A stretch of DNA of 64,000 bases, taken from Vitellaria paradoxa. Lineage: Eukaryota; Streptophyta; Magnoliopsida; Ericales; Sapotaceae. Location of the stretch: contig CM034239.1 of the NCBI GenBank assembly GCA_019916065.1, positions 34,062,419 to 34,126,418 of the forward strand, given 5' to 3'. Within the stretch, counting starts at the first letter, position 1; every line of letters starts with the position of its first letter. Shown piece after piece: positions 48,601-60,600 of this stretch. The notes below the pieces were generated by a model. It worked only from the letters and a program-made list of their open reading frames with translations, did no database searches and was not told the origin of the DNA. The position numbers were made by a program, and so were the translations under genes.

Positions 48601-51600
48601 AGATAAACCCCTTGCTATCCCTAAGCATATCCTTTTTCTTGTTGGCCAGTCTAGTTTTAGCCGATGTTCCTCCCGACCTAAAAATTGAGGAGAGAGAGAC
48701 TTCATTATAGTCATTCTTAAACATATAGAACAGTATAGACAGATGATAATAAAGCAATTACCAAAGAGTGCTCGGGCAAGACTATTGTTTTCCATGTATT
48801 CATATATCAGCAGTAATTGATTCCCTTCAATACAACAGCCATAGAGCCTAACAAGGTTTGGGTGTTGTAAGGCGGATATCATGCCTATCTCATTGACAAA
48901 TTCACGGTTTCCTTGCTTTGATTTTGAGGAGAGCTGCTTAACAGCTATTACTGCACCATCTGATAGTACTCCCTAAGATCAAGCAACAATAATGTCAATT
49001 ATTTAAATATACAGAAACATATGATATGAGATAGGAACACAAAAACAATTTCCTTTACATTGCTGCTGTTAGCATGCATACATGAAAGGATAGGCGCCCT
49101 AAATGTTGCATGACATTGTTGCCAGCTAGGGACCTAACACAAAATTAATAACTTGTATGATACCTTGTAAACGGGCCCAAATCCTCCTTCACCAATTTTA
49201 TTTGCAGGGTCAAAATTGCTTGTTGCAGCTTTAATCTGCCTCAAGGTGAAATAACCTGTTTGCAGCTCAAGAGCTCGAATTTCTACAAGGAAGAGAAATA
49301 GAAATTCCAATGAAAATGAAAAATATTAGCAAAAAGAACTTTAAAATAGAAAATAGCTAAAAGAAAAGTAACTCATCTTCTAAATCAATCTCACGGTTGC
49401 AATGCTGTATCATGAATAGACTAACTTTAAGGGCATAAAATCAGACCATTCCATTTTTATCAACAGATATCTAGCTTCCCTTATGTTAAATTACTGAAAT
49501 CAAGTTGTTTTTCTATCACTTTCCCCATAGTTCAAACTCTGTATGCCAATTAACTTTCTGTGGATAGAATATTCCTTCTGAAGGAAGCAATCATCTTGTT
49601 GCTAATTAACGTGGAAATTATCTGTGTGCCAATTTATACTCATATACGAGCTGCACTCAAAAATTTCAAAATTTTGAAACAAAATGGTACAAAAGTTACA
49701 TGAAGAAAGACGCATAAATGTTTCAAATTTTCAAATCTGGACTAATTTTATGCAAAGATGCCAAAATATATTACTAACTTTTAAGTCGTTTTGTCATCAA
49801 TATGATGTCTGGGTTATGTATGTAGGATGGAAAGACTAGCATCTAACTTTTTTCAAAATATTTTATTAATTTCAAATCCCATGGAAAGCTCAAAAATCAA
49901 AATCATTTTCTAACTGATGATATGCAAAAGCAACCAAATACCAAATAGAGAAAATTTTAATATTTCAAATTTGTGGAGTGTCAGATCTCACCTTTATCTT
50001 CAAGGTCTTTTCCTCCAAGGTAGCCTTTCATTCGAAGTACAAGAAGGATCAACACAAGTAGCACACACGAAGCAACCACAATACCAACAATAGCTCCAGA
50101 AGATAATCCAGTATGAGGATCAAAGTCTACAACAAAGACAATGGTTAGTCTCGTGAAAAGGTAGGAGCAAGAAAAGAGTAACTCTGAATAGAATATATGT
50201 ACTCGGTGTCACTGAAATAGCAGATATTAGAGGTCCATATACAGCTCTATTAGGAATTGAAGTAGTCCCTTTCCCCGCCCAGTATAGGTGGATCTCCAGA
50301 GTGCTACCAGTAACAGAGACATCATCAAAATCCATAGTGATGCCCTTGCCAACACCTTCGGCTTTGTCCATAATATTAAAGTCCTTCAAAACTTCATTCC
50401 CCTAAGGAAGGAATGCCAAAAGGTAACATAACAACGCAAAAAATAATATAGCCAAAATTGATGTTCATTTTAAGTCACAAAATAGTAAACAAAGCTAGCA
50501 GGAAGTCCAGTAGTACGCCTTGTATCTTACTTGGATTGACACATCAAATATGCGTTTCCCAACGCTGCTAAACGTTTGATCATCAGAGAACATTATTTCA
50601 GCAAAATGGAGGCGCACCTTATAACTGCCCTTACGTAAGCAAAGCCCATAATACCTCAACGAATTAGGGGCTAGGCGGGCTGTACTGTAGAATGCCGGAC
50701 CAGTCATATTCAAAGAAAATGTGTTATTTGCTTTATAACTTGCACCACTATTGCCATTGAAAACCCCTGCACTGCTATAAGCCCATTTTCCTGAATTGTA
50801 AAAGTACGATGGGCCCTCTGTGTTTAAGTCTGCTTCATAATCATTCCCCTCAAAGGTTATTTCTTCTCCTCCACAGTTGATAAACAAGGAATAGTCTGTG
50901 CATAACATAGAAATCATGATACAAGGTATGTTGAAAATGCTCTTTAGATAGTACCAAGTTAAAATTTTACCATCACAAATCATAATAGCAGAGCAACGGA
51001 GGCTTAATACTTACGTTTGGGAGTCCCAGAGCATGGAAGGTCTTTCTTGGAGCACCAATCAATACTGCAAATTATTTAGATTAGGTAACCATAAACGTTC
51101 AATTTGATGGTGTTTAAATAAGTAAAAATCAGAATACAACATACTACATGAGGAACTTACTTGTTGCCCTCTGCAGATGAATGGCTGGAAACTAAATTCC
51201 TGTCGACCAATATAACATGGGTTGATCTTTTCATGATATGAAAAAGGGGAAATGAAAGAGAACTAATAACAGCCAAAAAAAAAAAAAAGAAAGAAAGAAA
51301 GAAAAGCTTACACCGTTGATGACTGGCAACCAAATGAAGATGATCCCGTAAAGTTATTATAAGATATATCACTGCAAAAGAAATGAGCATTACATTTGTG
51401 ATGAATTTCTTAGTGATCAAGCTCAACCTGACTAAGTTTTGAGAATCAAGAATGGTAAATGCATGTTTGATTTGTGGATATAGAATTCAACTCAACAAAT
51501 TCTTAATTCTAAACTAATAGGAGTCGGCTTGATTTGTGGATATAGAAAGATAAACACTACATTGGAGAAGTACTAACATATCCTTATTGCCGTTTGTTAT

Positions 51601-54600
51601 CCAGTTGGGTACTGCTCCGCTTAGTGAGTTGTTACTCAGAAACCTGTTGCATAGTCAATATTATGCCTCGCATTGGATATGAAGCAATTATGACAAAAAC
51701 AATCAGACTGAGAAAGAAGAAGCAAAGGAGGTTAAAAAAATTGTAAGGATATAGACATAGTTACAGGTAATTTAGATTCAAGGATTGAAATGTTCCGGGA
51801 ATTTGACCACTCAACATGTTAAAGCTCAGGTCTCTGCAAGTACGAAACATATGTTAACTAAATGATGTAAAATTTCCCAGAAAGGTGAAAATGACAAAAA
51901 CAAATATGAGTTTGATGTGATCTAAGTGAACAAGGAATAATTGCTGAAACTCAAATTACGCTTGACAGATCGCAACTCCTAGAAACATAGAGTAAGGAGC
52001 ACAAAACATACTAATTAACCAAATTAAAATGTTCCCTAAAATCCCAAAAAGATTTCTATTTGCAGATCAGGGGAAAGAAAGTATAGATGAATAACAGTAG
52101 ATACTCAACATAAAGGAAGCAAATGTCCAGCCGATTAGTTTAAGTGACAAGTTCTGCAGACCACAGAACAGAGGCTCAAATAGCTGCAAAATTATTAGTT
52201 TCATTTCTCTCTCTAAAAAACCAAAAAAAAAAAAAAAGAGAGGAAATAAATTCTCATAGGGAATAAGACATCAAATCATTGTACAGATTCTTCACTGTTG
52301 TAACCTGTTAATCTGAAATACAATGATCGTATATAACGTAACATACCAAATAAAATAACTTGTCGGACCACTTAGTTCCGGAATACAAGAATGAAGATGG
52401 CATTTATATGTTTAGAGATATGAAATCATTATCTGATTAGGAAAAAAAAAAAGCCGTATTCTGAAGATGGTATTTATATGTTTAGAGATATGAAATCATT
52501 ATCTGATGGGGGGGGGGGGGGGGGGGGAAGCCACACATCTATGTAAAAATACTGGTTAAAAGTGTACTTACAGAGTTTTAAGGGCTGTCAATTGACCAAT
52601 GTAATCAGGGATTGGACCAGTAATTAGGCAATTTCTCAGTACTCTATTTGGGGAAAAAAAATAAAAAATAAAAGAAGAAGAAGAAGACGAAGAAGAAGAA
52701 GAAGAAGATACAACTTGATAAGGTGACTGATCCACAAATGATGAAATAGAATTAAATTCTTCCCACAAATCATATCCATATTCAACTTACAGAATTTGCA
52801 ACTGTTTCATCACCTGCAGATCAGGGAATTCACTCCCTGATCCATTCAAATCTGATATTCTCCTGAAAATTAGAATGCATCAAATCAGATTCTTTCATGT
52901 TTCTACACTGTCAAATCCTCAAATATCATAAATTTTTGAACTTCTTTTTGGCCCAAACAAATCATCAAATGGGGTGAATCACACTTTACACCATTGTATT
53001 CTATACGAAAATTCACCTCAGGATATCAGACATTAATTGTAACAATTGAACCATACACTTGAATTCTTTTGCAATGTAAGCCTTTCATTAGTTTCCATTA
53101 GAGTTTCATCTGTTAAATGGTCAAGTAGATAGAAAGAAGGCCACACGGTTCAACAATTGAAACCCTGACAGAAGTTCATGGAAGGTTGACATTGAAATAA
53201 ACTTGAAATATAAGAGTTTAATTACTATAATTAAAAGGTTGGGGCCTCAAGGGGATTTAGTGTAAAGTGTCAAGGTGAAAAATGTGATTTAGCATATTAA
53301 ATATAATAAAGTAGTTTTGAATGTAAAAGAGTTGAAGTTCTCACAACTCAGTTATGTTTTTCAGCTGGGATATGGTAGATGGAATGGGTCCATCCATGGA
53401 AGTGCCTTCCAGGTACCTGAAACATATTAAGGTAATAAATTGCATGAGATGATTTTAGGTAAAATTAAAATTAAAAGAAAGACTTGTTAGAATTCAGCCA
53501 GGGTGAGGAAAAGATAGTTGATAAATGGAAAAAAACATGATACATACAGTCTGTCCATATTTGTCCAGTTCCCAATAAAATCAGGTATCTTCCCAGAGAG
53601 GTCACTCCCATCTATCCTACTGCAATCAGGTGATGGAGTTTCAGATACTGGAAAGCTTGAATAATAGATGCCAAAATGACTACCACTTACAAATCTGTCA
53701 AGTTCTTGAGGTTGCCAAATGTGACTGGAATTGTTCCCGTAAAATTATTACCACCAAGCAGGCTGCAGTAAACCATCCTTTATGAAATCCATCGATGTAA
53801 CATAAAAAAGGAAGGACTAGCAATGGAAATTGTTAGGTTATAATTCTATTAGATTGACAATTCATGATCAAAATAGAGTGACATAGGTTAAGGCGTTAGA
53901 ATTTGGATTTAGAATGGACTGTTTTTAGCATTAACAATATATCTAGAATGTAGAAGTTTAGATTTTACTAAACTCAATTCACACACCCAACTGGGTAGTT
54001 GTGTACATATTTATACATGTACAAATGACTATTCAGATACATAGGGTGACTATTCACATTTCCTAAAATCTAGATACATTTCATGCTAAGTCCAGATACA
54101 TTACGTTCTATTAATGCACATTAACACAGACTTGTCACTTCATGGACTATTTTTAGCATTAAAAATAAATCTAGACTTCAGCATTTCATGGGAAAGGCAC
54201 AGGAAACTCAATCTAAATCGCAAGAAAATACAAAAGGCTCTTTTCAGTTTTTTGGCTGTGCAGAAAGTTCATGGAAACTCTTTGGAAGACCATGGAAACC
54301 ACAGACGCGAGCATCGGTCTGGCAGTTTTCAAAACTACATTTCGGAAGCCCAATACATCTAGGATTTCGTGCTTGGAATATTTTTGGACGTCTCTAAGTT
54401 TTTCAGAAGAGATAAACATATTTAGAAAGGAAAAGAATTCAAGAGATTTAGATTTCTCTCACTCCTAGCCAACTTGAATTTGCATACCATGTATTTGATT
54501 GATTGTGAGTTCAGCGATAGCCGTGGACTCAGTAAGTCATCAAGGATTTAAAGATCCTTTTGCTAGAAGTTGGTGTGTCATGCATTCGTGGATTCGAGTC

Positions 54601-57600
54601 TATTGGGAGGTTGAGATTTTGTAACTCATTTGTGATATAATGAAAGATTTGAGGTTTTTTTTCAAATTCAGGTTTTTTCTCGTTAAATCTTGTCTCTTTA
54701 TTCTTTTTTCCTTATTATTATTTGGAATTATCTACATCTGTGTGATTGATTGATTGAATTATCCAGCGTACTCGGAATTTTCACTAAAATTATGACTATG
54801 CCTTGACAAATCATTTTGTTGCACTCAATAACCAACATAAGGAGGACACTTAAAAGACAATTTTCAACTGACACTGCATGAATTAGAAGGCCAGATGATA
54901 AACATAATTGTTAAAAGAGGGACAAGGAAAGAAATGCAAGAGGAGAAAAAGTCTTTTGTACATTATAGTCATAAATAAGAAAAAGCATAATTTTAACTAT
55001 ACTAATGAGACTTTCAAAATTAAACAATACAGAAATGCAAGAACAAAGAAAACCATTAGAGAAGCTCTGAAAGGTTTAAAACCAATGCCACAAATAAGAT
55101 GGAATATCTTTCCGCTTGTTGGAATATTCTATATTAGGTAAGGAAATATTCTTTATATTCATACCTATATTAAAATATTTTATATTTTTGTATTTAGTAA
55201 GTAATTAGCTTTACTTTGGCATATGAATTATTATTATACATACCCAACATTATAAGCCTATTTAAAAACATCTCTCCTTAATCATTATAATACATATTGA
55301 CAAGATGTAGAGTTTATACTTTCTCCCTCCAATTCAACTTCTTGTCTCCCTCCAATTCTACTTCTTGTCTTTTAGTTTTTAACATGGTATCAGATCCATA
55401 TTCTGTGTTTTTTATTTCTCTAGTGTAACATCATTCTGCTGCACTGTTTTTTTTTCACCACCACAATATATACACAGAATTCTTTCATCTTCTATTTCAA
55501 CATGGTATCAGAAATTTTTTTATTTTTTCTGGTGGTGTTTTTTTTTCTTTTCAAAGCCTTGTTCTATCATAATACCACGACAAGTATTGTAGAATTCTTT
55601 TCATTTGCATTTTGAACCATATTAGAGGTTTTTGATTTTTTTTTTTTTTTTCCAGAGCTCTGCTCTGCTATAGCATAACCACAACTATCGCAAAATTCTT
55701 TTCTTTCACATTTGAACCGGTTCTTAGGATTTTTTTGACCCTTCTAATTTTGATCCTAACTTCTGTTTCTTCGTCATTCGTCATCTTAGCATATTTTTAT
55801 TTAAGATGACATCTCAACATTATATCTTCATCCTATTCACAATACTATTCTTGACAGAATTAACTATAATATACCACTAACAGATGTTAGTCTTTCTTAT
55901 TGGACATAAACTTTGGAGAGCAAGGTACTGTTATTTTTCCTCTAACATTTTGTAGTTTTATCTTTCTTGTTTTATCTTTACACACTGTATATTTTGTTTG
56001 ATTATTTTTGGATCTCCAATTCGGAAAATAATCATACTAGTGGCAGTGAAATTTCTTCAGGAGCTTTTCGTCGAAACTTCATTGCCATCAACAATCACAC
56101 AGCTTCAGATTCTACATTGACGACTTGTTCTGCTATCTGATTCAGTTGTTTTTGGCATTCTCTTGTTTTCAACTTGAGTTTGAGGGAGGGTGTCAGAATA
56201 TTTTATATTAGGTTATAAAATGTTATTTATATATATATATATATAGACCTATATTAAAATATTTTATATCTTAGTATTTAGTAAGTAACTGACTTTATTT
56301 TGGTACGTAAATTATTACCATACGTACCCAACATTGTAAGTCTATTTAAAGACATCTCCTTAATGTTTATAGCTTATATATGAAATGTTTAGCTTATACA
56401 TGATAAGATGTTTTCTCTCTCCAACTCTACTTCGTGTCTTCTGTTTTTCAACAACCTTGTTGGCATATGATTATGAATAGGTTCAAATGAGGGATACAAA
56501 ATCATATGATGTTAAATCATTTCAAATGGAAAATATTAAAATATTCATTTCACTCTCGGTTTTCTTCTGCAATACAGTCAATAGAGATAGAATTGGCAAA
56601 CGATAATGTCAATGCTTCTAAACTAAAAAAGGGCTTGCTCTTTTTTGGTGTTCCTAGGGAACATAAAAGGAATGAAACAACTCTCATCACAACTACAAGC
56701 ATAGTTGCAATTAGATTGCATCATTTTCTCCCAAATGATAATGAAAGCATAAAAATCACTTTGGAAGTTACATAAGGAAGTTGGAAAGCAAGCTCAACTT
56801 TCTGGATTTTATCAAAAAATGAAAGGCATATTTCCAATGCAGACTAATTCCTCAATTACATTTTCACATGCGGCAGTTGTCATTCAATATTTGGAGACCA
56901 CAGCCAAACTAGATCATGAATAAAAAAAGAGCCCTTCCTGATCAGATTGATTGAACTCCATCAAATTGGGACAAGAATTCTGAATAACCAACGATTATCA
57001 AACAACATCAAATGGAACTGACAAGGCACCAATGCTGGGCCTCAAATACAGTGGAGATTGGCTTAACCCGAATGACAGATTGATCAGGAATTAGGCATCA
57101 GTAATTCTGCACCGGAACACTCCAATAATAAAAAGGTGAAAATATCCTGCCCCGTAAGAATGTCCCTCCAACCATCTAAAGTGGTATGCCGACATAACTA
57201 TATCTATTATCTTCTTTTGATTTATCTAGACTAACTTGATCGTCGAAGTGTTATGGTGCAAAAAAATATAATGAAGCAAAGTCAACATAGAGACACAATT
57301 TACGTGGTTCAGCACTTTTGGCCTACATCAACGGGCTGGAAATCAGATCTCAGTGTATGAATTATGGAATACAAAGCTCTCCTTTGAATTGTGGGTATTC
57401 TCACTCTCTGGTTTAGAAATCAAGAGGAATTCTCTCTGTGCTGCCACTGTCCAAATTCACCCACAACACCCCCACTTCCTATATATGTAATGAAAGTAAT
57501 TAACCAGAGAATAAATCAACCCTTTGCTGAACTGTTGACCATTGAGTGTCTTCAATAATTGTAACCAAGGCCCCTTGAGCTGCTTAGTTACTCCTGTGCA

Positions 57601-60600
57601 TTAACATGGGTGAGGGGCCATCCCAATAGTTGGGCTAGCCATTAACCTGTGTCTTTTCAGTTATTTGTCACTAAGCATCCCAGGTCAAATGCACCTCCTC
57701 TCCGATCAGTCATAACCGGTGTGGAAACACGTAATCAGCAGAAACTTAGGTAGTGATAGCATCACAACGTAATGCAATACATTCAAGTGGATACTTTTAA
57801 AGAAAGAAAGTCTCAATAGCATCACAATCTAATGCAATGCAATATATTCAATTGTACACTTTAAAAAGATAGAAACTCAGTATGTAAAAGGGAGAAAAAG
57901 GATTGGCTGTCTTACAGCCTATTCAAGTTGCTTAAATTTCCAAGGTTTGAAGGAAGATCTCCTCCAAGCTGATTGTCTTCCAATACCCTGCATAATATTG
58001 TTTCTGTTAAATCAAAACCAAACTTCATCCCTTTGCATTAATTACCAAGGTCTGAAGGAATGCCTATTCTTACAGCTCCAGAAGAGTAGCAATATCTCCA
58101 ATTTCCTTGGGAATAGAACCATTAATGCGGTTTCCCAAAAGTGACCTGTAGTGTAGCAAAAGTTATGGTCTACCACTTCAAATAATTGTGGGTAATAAAA
58201 CTTATAGGAAAAGGTTAGCTCTCTTATAGATCCAAAAGCATAGAACTAAAAACTTACAGATTGGTGAGAGGTAGCTGAGCAAAGGTTGTTGGGATTGGTC
58301 CACTGATATAGTTGCGAGAGAGATCGCTGTGTTGATGAAGAAGATATTCTTAGATTCCACCCATTTCAAAATAGTTAATTACATAATGGGTACTACTAGA
58401 AAGATGACAAAAACATTGCAAAAAATTATATTTGATGATTTACAGAAGAGCATATTTAGGCTTCATTGACTTGGTCTCTTCCCTCAGATTGTCAAATAAA
58501 TAAGTACTTCACATATGAACTTGGACACAATTAAAATCTGTGTTACCTGGGCTTGGATGCAAGTATTTGTCTGGGTGTCAAAGCTCCAAAAACTTTAATA
58601 TTAGAATACTCAGATATGAGTCCAAAAATTAGGTGGGATATGCAGACATGACGTGAATATTTAAATATGGTGTATATCGTGTAATATATTGATATAAAAT
58701 AAAGTTATTATTTAGAAATGTACTTGGAATTTGAAGAAAAAAATGAGATTCTAATCTTCTATCTACACGAAAGATTAAAAACCTTTTTTACCATCAAACA
58801 TATGCTTTTATTGTTAAAAATTAAAATAGTCCAAGTAACATAGATGGAAATTGTAGTAATTAATTTTTCTGCCTTGTAAAGGAACTAAGCACTCAAGTTA
58901 GCCAAACATGATAACAACTGAATTACCATAATAATCCAAACACACCCTTAATTTTATAATTTCTAAGAAAACCAAATAGGCCAGCAAGAATCTGTTGAAA
59001 AATACAGCATTGTTTAGCCAGGTGAAATTATCCTTTCATTTCCTTTGGACATCCAAACAACACATTAGAGTTTAGCCTCCACGATCTAGTAAATCCACAC
59101 ACACGCACAAAAACAATGTAAACTAAGAATGCTCACAATGCACTGATAAGGCTCTCATAATTATGCTAATTGACTTCTGATTGTACCTGAAATGTATTCA
59201 CTTACATTTGTTGCAGCTGAGTCAGATTTGCAAACTCTGAAGGTAGAATTCCTGTTAGATTTTGGCCCTTCAGTAGGCTATAATCCAAGGAAAGCAGAGA
59301 AAGTAGAATAGAGTTAATACTCAGGGAAATATGCAGAGATTGTTGTTAGAATATACTACTAGGATAATTAATATTGAAGAAGATTTGTTTCCTTTCATAT
59401 TATTGAGTTGTAGCTTAATCATAATTTTCCTTTTTCATTGTAATCCCTAATTATAAATATAGTTTGAGAGAGGTAGAGAGAAATCATTCTCATCAAATCT
59501 CTCAATTCTTTCCTCTCCAAACTTGATATCAGAAATGATCCAAGCAATTTAAAAAAAAAAAGCTTCACCACTACTAATTACCCTTCTATCGATTGTAGAA
59601 ACTCTGCTCTACATAAATAGAAAATATTTTTACATTTAATATCATAAATTCTTCCGTTTTCCAGAAAATTTTTGACTACCCTTTTCTCTATTCGCATACC
59701 ATACAATATTACTATGGGGGTAAAGTCAAGCAGGAAAAGCTAATTCATACATGTTTGTGACGTGGCAAACAGTGTCATTGCAGCTGCAAATAACATCGGT
59801 GAGAATCGTGGTACCAGAAGTCACATTCTGAACTCTCCCGCTGCTGCAGAAACCTCGGCTGATATTCAAATTTCTTATCTGCAGTTTTTCCGATATCGTT
59901 GTAAGAGCTTCCACTGTTAACAAGGAGGCATAAAATTGGTTAGGATCAACATGAAGCAAAGCACTACTACTACTACTACAACCCCACCAAAACAATCATC
60001 TGACTAATTTGAGTTCGTATCTCTGTCTATCTCATAAACTTTAACGGTAATGTCATTTTCATTATATTCCTTTTACACCGACTTTCATGATACTTCATTT
60101 AGCATTGCCTCATGGAACCACCATCTACATAAGTATATAATTCTTTGGTACCCCTTCGGGGGTGGTCAAGTAGAGTTTGGGAGTGGCTGAGGGACCGTCC
60201 ATCTGACGGCTCCGGGTTCGAATCTCCCTTCAGTGGGACAGTTACCGCGCTTGTCCGGCCTCCTAGCAGCTCCCTCGGTCGAGCCGGTCAGTCAAAACTT
60301 GCCTAGGCTGGTTTATCACCTCGTGAGTCATTGCCGACTTGATCTACGAGGCGGGCTTCATCCAGTGCGTACCCTTGAATAGCAGCTGCGGGCTTCACCC
60401 CTGACCCCAGAAGTATATAATTCTTTGGCACATGCTAAGGCTAGTTGCTTTCCCATTATTTATCCCCACATGCCTCCCAATTGGTTTAACTTCAGCGTAG
60501 ATGGCCTTAAATATGTTTAACAGTTTAAGGCTTAAAAGAAATGGGCATATCTTATGCTATATGGATTTAGGGAAGTGTTCAATGAATATACATGTCCGAA

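Noticed and set aside
54114..54468. Three overlapping open frames as a small gene
   Set aside because: They fall in LTR-like sequence within a well-supported intron and resemble no protein I know.
55112..56458. 5-bp target duplication for the TRIM-like element
   Set aside because: The flanks CCGCT and ACCTT do not match well; a shared CTTGTTGG phrase overlaps the LTR start and cannot be counted as a duplication.
60150..60250. Functional tRNA gene
   Set aside because: The A/B boxes belong to a 262-bp insert with an 18-bp target duplication, and no cloverleaf could be drawn, so it is a SINE.
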